This document shows, piece by piece, positions 15,044-22,971 of a DNA stretch of 39,526 bases. The stretch comes from Sphingomonas hankookensis (GTDB lineage Bacteria; Pseudomonadota; Alphaproteobacteria; Sphingomonadales; Sphingomonadaceae). Both the position numbers and the translations under genes were made by a program. The notes under the pieces are model-generated. The model searched no databases and had not been told where the DNA came from. It saw only the letters and a program-made list of their open reading frames with translations. The stretch lies in NCBI RefSeq assembly GCF_001619955.1, contig NZ_LQQO01000029.1, positions 1 to 39,526 on the forward strand, written 5' to 3'. Positions within the stretch are counted from its first letter, which is position 1. The number at the start of each line of letters is the position of its first letter.

Positions 15044-18000
15044 AACTGGGCATTCTGGCAGCGCTGCTGGCCGGTGCGGGATGGGGCGGCATCGCCGCGG
15101 CACAGGTGCCCGCGAACGGCGGTCCCTATAACGCCAGCTTCCTGACCGGCGGGATCGGCATCGAACGTCCCGTCACCGGTCCGGTGACTGCGGCCAGCGC
15201 CCCCTACGCCATGACCCTGTGGATCAAGGCCGACGCCCGACAGAACGGCACCGTCCCGCTGGTCGCGATCGGCGACGGGCGCGTGTTATCGCTCGACGAC
15301 GGGCGTCTTGCGCTGCGCGATGGCGATGCGACCCTTGCCGGCCCTGCCATCACGCCCGGACGCTGGACGCAGGTCGCCGTCAGTTCGGACGGCCGCCGCG
15401 CCGCCATCTATGTCGATGGCCGCCGCGTCGCGACCGGCGTGGCCCCGTCGGCCGCGACGCAGGAAACGCTGCATATCGCCCGCGCGATACCCGGTCGGCC
15501 CCATTTCGGCGGTACGCTGGTCGGGGTGACGCTGCACGACCGCGCGCTGGCGGCGGCTGACATCGCCGCCCTTCCGCGTCCCGACTTCGCCAATGTCCAG
15601 TTGTGGGAGGTCGGCGTCACCTGGCCGTTCCAGAAACAGGCCAATATCGGGCTGACGCAGCAGCAGGACGCGTGGACCCTGCCGCAGAGCAAGGGCGATG
15701 CCTATAGCGCACCGGCGGCAAAGCCGCTGCCGGGCGCGCCGGTGGTCCAGCCGCTGGCCGCCGGCCGATGGCAGATCAACGGCTGGCAACTGGCCGCCGC
15801 GCCCGATGTCGCGGGCGACGGCGCAGCGCTGTCGCGGCCGGGAAACCCGAAGGGAAGCTGGCATGCCGCAACCGTACCCGGCACCGTGCTGCAGACGCTG
15901 GTCGATCGCGGGGTCTATCCCGATCCCTATTACGGCCTGAACAATCTGAAGATTCCCGAAAAGCTGGCGCGGCAGGATTACTGGTATCGCACGCGCTTCA
16001 CCGTGCCGGCGGACGCCGCGGGCAAGAAGCTGACCATCGTGTTCGGCGGGATCAACTATGCCGCCGAAATCTGGGCGAACGGAGCCGCGCTCGGCACGAC
16101 GCGCGGCGCGTTCATCCGTGGCCAGTTCGATTTCGTGCCGGTCGCCGGCGAGAATGTGATCGCGGTCCGCGTATCGCCGCCGCCCCATCCCGGCATTCCG
16201 CACGAACAATCGGTCGCGGGTGGCGTCGGCGAAAATGGCGGACAGCTGGCGATCGACGGCCCGACCTTCGTCGCGACCGAGGGGTGGGACTGGATTCCGG
16301 GCATCCGCGACCGCAATACCGGGCTGTGGCGTCCGGTCGAGCTGCTGGCGCATGGCGCGGTCCGCATCCTCGACCCGCAGGTCGTCACCGACCTGCCGCT
16401 GCCCCGCACCGACCGCGCCGACGTGCACATCACCGTCCCGATCGACAATAGCGGCCCCGCCGCCCCCGTCACGGTCAAGGTCGCGTTCGAAGGGGTGACG
16501 GTCGAAAGGCAGGTTACCGCCCCGCCCGGCCGCAGCGACGTCCGCTTCACCCCCGCCGACTTCCCCGCGCTGCGCGTCGCCAATCCCAAACTCTGGTGGC
16601 CCAACGGCTATGGCGACCCGCATCTCTATCACGCGACTTATCAGGTCAGCGACGCGAACGGCGTGTCGGACCGCAAGGCGGGACGCTTCGGCATCCGCGA
16701 GGTCAGCTACGACCTGTCGCTGTTCGATGCGAAGGGCGCGCTGCGCCGGGTCAATGTCCAGACGACCGATGGCGGCCTTGCCGGGCAGAAGCTGATCGAC
16801 GTCCGCCATGGTGCGATCAAGCAGACCCCGACCGGATGGGCGGAATCGCTGACCGCGGCGGGCGAGACGTCACGCGCCGTGACGACCATCGCCGAAACGC
16901 TACCCGAGCCGCACCTGACCATCCGCGTCAACGGCGTGCGGATCGCCGCGCGCGGCGGCAACTGGGGCATGGACGATGCGATGAAGCGGGTCAGCTATGC
17001 CTGGCTCGCCCCCTTCTTCCGCCTCCAGCGCGAGGCGCACATGAACGTCATCCGCAACTGGATGGGGACGAATACCGAGGAGGAGTTCTACGACCTCGCC
17101 GACGAAAACGGCATGATGGTCCTGAACGATTTCTGGCAATCGACCCAGAATTTCCAGATCGAACCCGACGATGCGTCGCTGTTCCTCGCCAACGCCCGCG
17201 ACACCATCGCACGCTATCGCAACCACCCGTCGATCATCCTGTGGTTCGGCCGCAACGAGGGCGTCCCCTATCCGGCGCTGAACGAGGGGCTGGACGATGC
17301 CGTGTTCCAGCTCGACGGCACGCGCTGGTTCACCGGATCGTCGAACGTCGTGAATTTGCAGGGGTCGGGGCCGTACAACTACCGCCCGCCGGTCGGCTAT
17401 TTCACCGATCTCGCCACCGGCTTTTCGGTCGAAACCGGCACGCCGTCGCTGTCGACCGCCGAATCGATCGCATCCTACGTCCCCGCCGGCGACCGCTGGC
17501 CGCTGGGCGATGTGCTCGCCTATCACGACTGGCATTTCGGCGGGAACGGCGACACCAAGACGTTCATGCAGACGCTGGCGACGATGTTCGGACCGGGCAA
17601 GGACTTCGCCGATTTCGAACGCAAGGCGCAGATGATGAACCTCGAAACGCACAAGGCGATGTACGAAGGTTTCCTGGGGCATCTGTGGACCAAGAATAGC
17701 GGCCGGCTGCTGTGGATGACCCACCCGGCGTGGCCGTCCAATGCGTGGCAGATCTATTCGTGGGACTATGACACCCACGCGGCCTATTACGGCGCGAAGA
17801 AGGCCGCCGAACCGCTCCATGTCCAGCTGAACCTGCCGGGCAACGAACTGGTCGTGCTGAACACGACGCAGACGGATGCGAAGGGCTTGACCGCCCGCGT
17901 GCGCGTGGTCGGGCTGGACAATGCCGAACTGTTCACCCGGACCGACCGGGTCGACGCGCTCGCCAACCGCGCAACCACGCTGGCCGTCGTTCCGCTCGAC

Positions 18001-18420
18001 GGGCTATATGCGGCGCATCCGATGGTGCTGGTCCGCCTGACGCTCACCGACGCCGCCGGTCGGCAGGTCTCCGACAATTTCTACTGGCGCGGACGCGATG
18101 CCGCATCCTACCAGGCGCTCAACGGCCTCGCCCCGGCGAAGCTCACGACCCGCATGGCCGCGCCGGTAGTCGATGGTGCCGACCGCATGGTCGCCGTCAC
18201 GCTGTCGAACGATGGAGCCGTGCCCGCACTCAACGTCAAACTGACCCTGACCGGGCCGAGCGGCGCCCGCATTCTCCCCGCCTTCTACAGCGACAACTAT
18301 ATCTCCCTCCTCCCCGGCGAACACCGCGACGTCACCATCCGCTATCCGGCGACGCAAGCGGCGGCACCGATGGTATCGCTGCGTGGCTGGAACCTCGCCA
18401 ATTCGACGCTGAAGCCGTGA
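15040..18420 (+). CDS. secreted GH2 family glycoside hydrolase with LamG-like domain
   Basis: A 1126-residue enzyme with a signal peptide (cleavage near IAAAQ, residue 22). Residues about 45-190 form a concanavalin/LamG-like domain (GRWTQVAVSSDGRRAAIYVDG). The GH2 part follows: sugar-binding domain with QDYWYRTRF and DRNTGLWRPVEL, immunoglobulin-like domains, and a TIM barrel with REAHMNVIRNWMG. Glu740 (FGRNEG) is the probable acid/base and Glu798 (SVETGTPS) the probable nucleophile. The pattern is closest to the beta-mannosidase / exo-beta-glucosaminidase side of GH2; the sugar specificity cannot be read from sequence. It is the last gene of the HalA operon, overlaps the transporter by ATGA, and is followed by a hairpin terminator. 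Confidence 0.88.
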   Translation: MKLGILAALLAGAGWGGIAAAQVPANGGPYNASFLTGGIGIERPVTGPVTAASAPYAMTLWIKADARQNGTVPLVAIGDGRVLSLDDGRLALRDGDATLAGPAITPGRWTQVAVSSDGRRAAIYVDGRRVATGVAPSAATQETLHIARAIPGRPHFGGTLVGVTLHDRALAAADIAALPRPDFANVQLWEVGVTWPFQKQANIGLTQQQDAWTLPQSKGDAYSAPAAKPLPGAPVVQPLAAGRWQINGWQLAAAPDVAGDGAALSRPGNPKGSWHAATVPGTVLQTLVDRGVYPDPYYGLNNLKIPEKLARQDYWYRTRFTVPADAAGKKLTIVFGGINYAAEIWANGAALGTTRGAFIRGQFDFVPVAGENVIAVRVSPPPHPGIPHEQSVAGGVGENGGQLAIDGPTFVATEGWDWIPGIRDRNTGLWRPVELLAHGAVRILDPQVVTDLPLPRTDRADVHITVPIDNSGPAAPVTVKVAFEGVTVERQVTAPPGRSDVRFTPADFPALRVANPKLWWPNGYGDPHLYHATYQVSDANGVSDRKAGRFGIREVSYDLSLFDAKGALRRVNVQTTDGGLAGQKLIDVRHGAIKQTPTGWAESLTAAGETSRAVTTIAETLPEPHLTIRVNGVRIAARGGNWGMDDAMKRVSYAWLAPFFRLQREAHMNVIRNWMGTNTEEEFYDLADENGMMVLNDFWQSTQNFQIEPDDASLFLANARDTIARYRNHPSIILWFGRNEGVPYPALNEGLDDAVFQLDGTRWFTGSSNVVNLQGSGPYNYRPPVGYFTDLATGFSVETGTPSLSTAESIASYVPAGDRWPLGDVLAYHDWHFGGNGDTKTFMQTLATMFGPGKDFADFERKAQMMNLETHKAMYEGFLGHLWTKNSGRLLWMTHPAWPSNAWQIYSWDYDTHAAYYGAKKAAEPLHVQLNLPGNELVVLNTTQTDAKGLTARVRVVGLDNAELFTRTDRVDALANRATTLAVVPLDGLYAAHPMVLVRLTLTDAAGRQVSDNFYWRGRDAASYQALNGLAPAKLTTRMAAPVVDGADRMVAVTLSNDGAVPALNVKLTLTGPSGARILPAFYSDNYISLLPGEHRDVTIRYPATQAAAPMVSLRGWNLANSTLKP

Positions 18421-18452
18421 TGGGCAAGGTGTAGGCGGTCGCTTCGTATCGG

Positions 18453-18481
18453 TGCGGGATCGGACGCGGTTCGATCCCGCA
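18453..18481. terminator. hairpin between convergent GH2 and methyltransferase genes
   Basis: TGCGGGATCG at 18453-18462 and CGATCCCGCA at 18472-18481 form a perfect 10-bp stem with a 9-base loop, midway in the 112-base gap between two convergent genes. There is no clear T-run on either side, so it may act with Rho or as a bidirectional barrier. Confidence 0.6.
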
Positions 18482-18532
18482 TCGAGCAGTGGCCCTAAGA
18501 CTCCGCTCTGGATTGGCCGTCTTGGCTAATGG

Positions 18533-19111
18533 TCACAGCAGCCTGCAGGCGAGCACCACCCATCGCCGGGTTCGGCGAACGATACGGACCCGCCATTCGC
18601 GACCCGTCTGTGTGAGAAACGTCTGCTGCAAGTGGCAGGCATGCTGGGCAAAGTCGTGAAAGTCGATCCGATGATGCGCCAGCACGAGCATGCCCCCGGG
18701 CCGCAGGGCGCGTGCGACGTCCTGCGCGGTATGCTTCATTGCCTTGGGCGACAGATAGTAGAGCATCTCGGCAATGACGACCGCGTCATATTGACCCCGC
18801 GGAAACCGGGCGGGCACGGCCAGCCGTATCGCCCGGGCACGCGGCGCCCGTCCCCGAAGAGCAGCAGCGACCAGCTTCGTTCCCGCGGCGGTCGCCTCGG
18901 TCGCATCCAGCCGTAGACTTCGCGCGGCCAGTGCGCGACTGTTCGAACCGTTACCCGCGGCCAGCTCGAGCACCCGGCCGCGCGGGGCGCAGCCGATCGC
19001 ATGCAGGATCGCGGTGCGCTTGATCGCCTCGTCATGGTCGGAAAAGGTACGCCACGGATCGGGATCGTGCGTGAAGCTGCGCTCGAACCCGTCAAGCGTG
19101 ATCGGCCTCAT
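18533..19111 (-). CDS. class I SAM methyltransferase, NodS-like
   Basis: A 192-residue methyltransferase. DPDPW near residues 16-20 and EAIKR near 28-32, the motif I stretch VLELAAGNGS (about 47-56), and AEMLYYLSPKAM resemble the NodS family, which N-methylates deacetylated chitooligosaccharides in rhizobia. ATG 19111 is chosen because it overlaps the PIG-L stop (ATGA at 19108-19111). It is the last gene of a four-gene operon. Fused PIG-L/methyltransferase proteins are annotated in other bacteria, which supports joint action on one amino-sugar substrate. The acceptor atom and substrate are unknown. Confidence 0.82.
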   Translation of the reverse strand: MRPITLDGFERSFTHDPDPWRTFSDHDEAIKRTAILHAIGCAPRGRVLELAAGNGSNSRALAARSLRLDATEATAAGTKLVAAALRGRAPRARAIRLAVPARFPRGQYDAVVIAEMLYYLSPKAMKHTAQDVARALRPGGMLVLAHHRIDFHDFAQHACHLQQTFLTQTGREWRVRIVRRTRRWVVLACRLL

Positions 19112-19761
19112 CGCCGGCCAGCCACGACGAAGACTTCCTGCGGACCGCTGAACGCGGCGATCTGTTGGCGGGTCATCGCGAAGCCTGTCGGATCGTCGGT
19201 GATCCATCCAGCCTGGGTGCGATAGCTGCGGATCGCGTTACGTTTGGCCAGACGCTCCTGCGCGGTCAGCGGCAGCATACGCGACCCGCGCCACCGCTGC
19301 CCGGCCGGCCATACCGGATAGCGCCACCAACACAGGCCCGGTCGCGCGACGGCTCCCGCCGCCACGACGCGGTGATCGGGATGCGCGTCGTTCGACAACG
19401 GCGCAAGCGCGAGCAGGGGCGTCGGCAGCTTGCGAACGGCACGCGCCATCGCCCGACGCACCTCAGACAGATGGTCACCCAGCCGTCCATCGGGCAGGCC
19501 GAGGAACGTCACGGCGTCCGCCATCACGCCGATCCGCCGCATGACCCGCCGCGTTTCCCGCTGACGTTCGCGCACCAGGCGCCGACGCGGCCATGCCGCG
19601 CTGCCCGGATGCGATGCCGCGCCGTCGCTCACGACGAGAATGGCGATGCGGACACCACGTCGCGCCAGCCGGGCAATCAGGCTATGGGCCGCAATCGCTT
19701 CGTCGTCCGGATGCGGTGCGACGACCAGCAACGCGCGCGGGCGACCTACCCTGACCTTCAC
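19108..19761 (-). CDS. PIG-L family deacetylase (LmbE-like)
   Basis: A 217-residue zinc-dependent N-deacetylase of the PIG-L/LmbE family. The metal and catalytic motif HPDDE is at residues 17-21 and the second metal-site motif HPDH lies in SNDAHPDHRVV. Family members deacetylate N-acetylglucosamine in glycolipids, mycothiol or bacillithiol precursors and similar compounds. The GTG start at 19761 overlaps the stop of the preceding gene (GTGA at 19758-19761) and puts the HPDDE motif at the usual distance from the N-terminus. The substrate is probably made by the GT2 enzyme upstream, which is inference from context. Confidence 0.85.
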   Translation of the reverse strand: MKVRVGRPRALLVVAPHPDDEAIAAHSLIARLARRGVRIAILVVSDGAASHPGSAAWPRRRLVRERQRETRRVMRRIGVMADAVTFLGLPDGRLGDHLSEVRRAMARAVRKLPTPLLALAPLSNDAHPDHRVVAAGAVARPGLCWWRYPVWPAGQRWRGSRMLPLTAQERLAKRNAIRSYRTQAGWITDDPTGFAMTRQQIAAFSGPQEVFVVAGRR

Positions 19762-20732
19762 AGCATCGGCCGCAGGATGCCGGACGCGACGGCGGCACCG
19801 ACCTGCATCCGCTGCGCATCCGGTCCGGGCTGACGCAAGTACATCGCCAGATCGGTCATGGTCCCAGAAAGCGGATGATCGACGAACAGCGAAGCGACGC
19901 CGACCGCCTCCTGCGCAAGGGCAATAGCCTCCCCGCCGGCGGCATAGGTCGCAGCGCGCGCCGCTGCGACGAGCGGCAGGCGCGCCGCTTCGTCGGCGAA
20001 CCAACCCTCCGCCGCGCGCCGTATCGCTGCGTTGGAGGCTTCCGCAAGGCCGAACAGACGCGCCAGGCGACCGGCCTGATGCGGGTCCGCGGCACGGCCC
20101 GCCGTCACCAGATAATCGCGAACCACATCGACCAGCCGAGCGATTCCGCCGGCCTGCACCGCGACGAACCGCAGCGCGCCGCCGCTGAACCAAGGCTCCC
20201 GCACATAATCGCCCGGTGCCCCGATGGCCGCGTCGAGTCCGACCGGCGCGTCCTGCCAGCGTACGATATGCGTCTCGGATCGCTGCATGCCGGCAACCCG
20301 CCAGAAATCGTGGTCGATCTCCGGCACGGCCATCGCGAGGTCGAGGAGCAGAAGTTGCCGTCCAGCGGCGCTATCGACCGTGACCAACGCGTGGGACAAA
20401 ATGCCGGCACCCGATGCGAAACTCTTGCCGCCGTTCAGCAAAGCCCCATCCCACCGCAGCGGCTCCCCCGATAGATCGGCATTCCATACGCCCAGGATCG
20501 CTCCACCGCATATGGCGTCGGACAGGGCGCGAACCTGTTCGGCCGTTCCATAACGGGCGACGATCTGCACCGCATCGACATGCCCTTCGAACAGCCGGCC
20601 AAGCGGAAGGTCCTCCCGCCCGACCGTGTAGAGCAGCCGCAGCAATGCGAGTAGCGATGCCGCATCCTGCGGGTCGCTCCCCACCGCCGTATCGCGCCCC
20701 AGCTCGGCAAGACGCAGGCTGAGGTCGTTCAT
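19758..20732 (-). CDS. short acyl-CoA-dehydrogenase-like protein
   Basis: A 324-residue protein resembling acyl-CoA dehydrogenases. GGAILGVWNADL and GGKSFASGAGILSHALV match the flavin-binding middle domain, and the C-terminal helical domain ends DLAMYLRQPGPDAQRM. It is shorter than typical enzymes (about 380-400 residues), and the usual HPxxRxxRD end motif reads HPLSGTMTD. I see no obvious catalytic Glu at the standard place. It may be a flavin-dependent oxidase or N-hydroxylase relative, or a diverged binding protein. It overlaps the GT2 gene and the PIG-L gene by 4 bases each. Confidence 0.72.
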   Translation of the reverse strand: MNDLSLRLAELGRDTAVGSDPQDAASLLALLRLLYTVGREDLPLGRLFEGHVDAVQIVARYGTAEQVRALSDAICGGAILGVWNADLSGEPLRWDGALLNGGKSFASGAGILSHALVTVDSAAGRQLLLLDLAMAVPEIDHDFWRVAGMQRSETHIVRWQDAPVGLDAAIGAPGDYVREPWFSGGALRFVAVQAGGIARLVDVVRDYLVTAGRAADPHQAGRLARLFGLAEASNAAIRRAAEGWFADEAARLPLVAAARAATYAAGGEAIALAQEAVGVASLFVDHPLSGTMTDLAMYLRQPGPDAQRMQVGAAVASGILRPML

Positions 20733-21808
20733 GCCGCCCGCGCCGGATCGGCGGCCGCTACCAGCGCGGCAAGGACAGCTTCCGCGATCGGCAGCGACAC
20801 CTGCCGCATCCCCTGTGGCGCTACCGGTACGACCCGCATCGCAAATGCCTCCGCGTTCGGACAATCGCGTGCGACCCCGATCACATGATCCACGCTCAAC
20901 CGGATCGCCGCGGCCAAGGCGGAAAAGTCGCGACGCCGGAACGCGCTTCGGGCCGCGGCGTGGTGGCGATACTGCCAGAGCTGGTCGACTGGATGGGTCA
21001 CGCGGACGGGATCGATTCCGGCGCGATCGAGCCAATCGAGCGCGGTGGCGAGGCCACCCTCCGCCCGACCCTGTCGGCGGGTCGAGGTATGGACGACGCT
21101 GGCCGCTTCGCGTCGTACGCGAAAGCCGGCGCGTGCCGCGTCGTCGATCAGCCGTGCGTCCTCACCGCTCGCCACAGGTGCGAAGCCGCCGAGCGCGGCG
21201 TAGGTTGAAAGGCGGATGGCGATGTTGGCGGCGCTGCTATGCGGATGTGCAACGGGCGGTTCCCAGTCCACCGGATCGACGCGGCGGCGCAGGGCATAGA
21301 GGTCGGCATAATATCGCTCGATGCGATCCTGTGCCGCGTCGCGCCGGGGGCCGCGGCGGATGACGTTGCCGGCGACGACGTCGGCACCGGCGAGCGCGGC
21401 CAAGGTGATCCGCAACCAGTCGTCCTGCGGGCAGCTGTCGGCGTCGGTCGTCATCAGGATGCCGTTCGCGTTCCCCAGGACCGCCGCACCCAGCGTCATC
21501 GCGCCATGACGGGCGATCCCGGCATTGGCATCCGGCCGACAGGCGGTTGCTACATGGACGGGGAACGCCGCGCGGTGCGCATAGTCCGACACGATGTCGG
21601 CGCTGCCATCGGTGCAGCTGTCGAGCAGCAGGCAGACCGCGACGTCGGTCGCCGGCGGGACGGCCAGCCGACCCAGACCGTCGAGGAAGCGCGGAAGGCG
21701 GGCGGCTTCGTTACGAACCGGAACGCAGATGGCGACAGCCTGCCGGGCTGCATCCTCCATCAGCCGTTCCGGAGGAAGGCGAGGAGATGAAGTCGGGCGC
21801 AGGAGCAT
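20729..21808 (-). CDS. GT2 family glycosyltransferase
   Basis: A 359-residue GT-A fold enzyme. AICVPVRNEAARLPRFLDGL opens the nucleotide-sugar domain, LLDSCTDGSADIV follows, and the DxD motif is Asp122-Ala-Asp124 (TTDADS). GGFAPVASGEDARLIDDAARAGF is the acceptor-side motif seen in processive and non-processive GT2 enzymes. There are no membrane helices, so it acts in the cytosol. The start at ATG 21808 is the first in frame; ATG 21760 is an alternative that still keeps the fold. It leads the operon with the acyl-CoA-dehydrogenase-like, deacetylase and methyltransferase genes, and the 110-base gap before it has two inverted repeats. Confidence 0.85.
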   Translation of the reverse strand: MLLRPTSSPRLPPERLMEDAARQAVAICVPVRNEAARLPRFLDGLGRLAVPPATDVAVCLLLDSCTDGSADIVSDYAHRAAFPVHVATACRPDANAGIARHGAMTLGAAVLGNANGILMTTDADSCPQDDWLRITLAALAGADVVAGNVIRRGPRRDAAQDRIERYYADLYALRRRVDPVDWEPPVAHPHSSAANIAIRLSTYAALGGFAPVASGEDARLIDDAARAGFRVRREAASVVHTSTRRQGRAEGGLATALDWLDRAGIDPVRVTHPVDQLWQYRHHAAARSAFRRRDFSALAAAIRLSVDHVIGVARDCPNAEAFAMRVVPVAPQGMRQVSLPIAEAVLAALVAAADPARAA

Positions 21809-21844
21809 TGGTTCATATCGCTACGGTAACGAACGCCGCGATCT

Positions 21845-21880
21845 ATTGTTCACGACAATCATGTTGATTTACATCAACAT
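21845..21880. promoter_or_regulatory. two adjacent inverted repeats between the LacI gene and the GT2 operon
   Basis: ATTGT-TCACG-ACAAT at 21845-21859 is followed one base later by a perfect 8-bp inverted repeat, ATGTTGAT-TTAC-ATCAACAT at 21861-21880. The region is AT-rich against its surroundings and sits just upstream of the GT2 start on the minus strand. It could be an operator/promoter for the GT2 operon, a terminator for the LacI operon, or both. Confidence 0.5.
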
Positions 21881-21918
21881 ACCAAAGCGGCACGGGACCG
21901 CGCGCTGCCGGGCGCGCC

Positions 21919-22971
21919 CTACCGCCGAGGCGGCGGGGCGGTCGAGCCGCGCACTGCCAGATCGGCCGCGACATAGACCGGTTCGGTCGGCAGATCGTCC
22001 TGCGCCTGTTCGGCGATGATACGCTCGACCGCCAGCGTGGCGACCGCCGCGATCGGCTGTACCACCGCGGTCAGCGGCGGCGATGCGAAGCGGGCGACCG
22101 GCGTGTCGTCGAAGCTGATTATCGAGAGGTCCTCGGGCACCCTCAGCCCACGTTCGCGGGCATATTCGAGCGTGGCGATCGCCATCTGGTCGCTGCTGGC
22201 GATGATCGCCGTCGGGGGATCGGCGGCGGCCAGCAGGCTGTTCGCCGCCGCCCGGCCCGATGCATAGTCGAAATTGCCGGGCGCGAGCAGGTCGTCGGCA
22301 AGTCCCGCTTCGGCCAGCGCGGCACGCCATCCGGTCACGCGCCAGCCGCTCAGTTCATAATCGGTCGCCCCGGCGATCAGGCCGATCCGGCGATGGCCGA
22401 GCGCGATCAGATGGTCGGTCGCCATCCGCGCGGCATCTTCGTCACCCATGATCAGCGAAAATCCGGGACCGGGCGTCAGCGATCCGATCCGCGCGATGCT
22501 GATGCCGTGGCGCTCTAGGAGGTCGAGGATGACCGGGTCCTGCGAATGCGGCGGGGTCAGGATCACGCCGTCCGGTCGCAACGCACCGATCGCGCCCAGC
22601 AGTTCGCGCTCGATATGGTCGCTATGCGTATCGACCAGCTCGAGGATCAGACGATAGCCGTGCCGTCCGCAGGTCAGCATCCCGCCGAGCAGCATCTGGT
22701 CGACCCAGTCGGTACCTTCGCGGTTCTGCCAGCCGGCGATCGTGCGGTCGCGGTCGTTGAGCGCGAGGATCAGGCGCGATTTCGATCCGCCCATGCGCTG
22801 CGCCGCGATCAGCGGGACATAGCCCAGCCGGTTGATCGAGCCGCGCACCCGCTCCGCCATTTCGGGGCGGACATTGGGTTCGTTGTTGATGACCCGGCTG
22901 ACGGTCTGCAGCGACACCCCGGCATCGGCCGCGACATGCTTGATCGTCACCGCCTGACGACGGCGTGGCAT
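21919..22971 (-). CDS. LacI family transcriptional regulator
   Basis: A 350-residue sugar-responsive repressor. The N-terminal helix-turn-helix and hinge read VTIKHVAADAGVSLQTVSRV and then RVRGSINRLGYVP. The periplasmic-binding-protein-like effector domain includes DGVILTPP, ALGHRRIGLIAG, AIIASSDQMAI and LSIISFDDTPVARF. ATG 22971 is used because it overlaps the HalB stop by one base (TGATG); a TTG at 22992 would add seven residues. It is the last gene of the TonB receptor-HalC-SapC-cupin-HalB operon, so it probably controls that operon, and the operator-like sites before the receptor are its likely targets. The effector is presumably a sugar. Confidence 0.92.
   Translation of the reverse strand: MPRRRQAVTIKHVAADAGVSLQTVSRVINNEPNVRPEMAERVRGSINRLGYVPLIAAQRMGGSKSRLILALNDRDRTIAGWQNREGTDWVDQMLLGGMLTCGRHGYRLILELVDTHSDHIERELLGAIGALRPDGVILTPPHSQDPVILDLLERHGISIARIGSLTPGPGFSLIMGDEDAARMATDHLIALGHRRIGLIAGATDYELSGWRVTGWRAALAEAGLADDLLAPGNFDYASGRAAANSLLAAADPPTAIIASSDQMAIATLEYARERGLRVPEDLSIISFDDTPVARFASPPLTAVVQPIAAVATLAVERIIAEQAQDDLPTEPVYVAADLAVRGSTAPPPRR

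Noticed and set aside
19762..20193. Extension of the PIG-L frame upstream to 20193
   Set aside because: The extra sequence is a low-complexity shadow of the acyl-CoA-dehydrogenase-like gene; the GTGA overlap sets the start.
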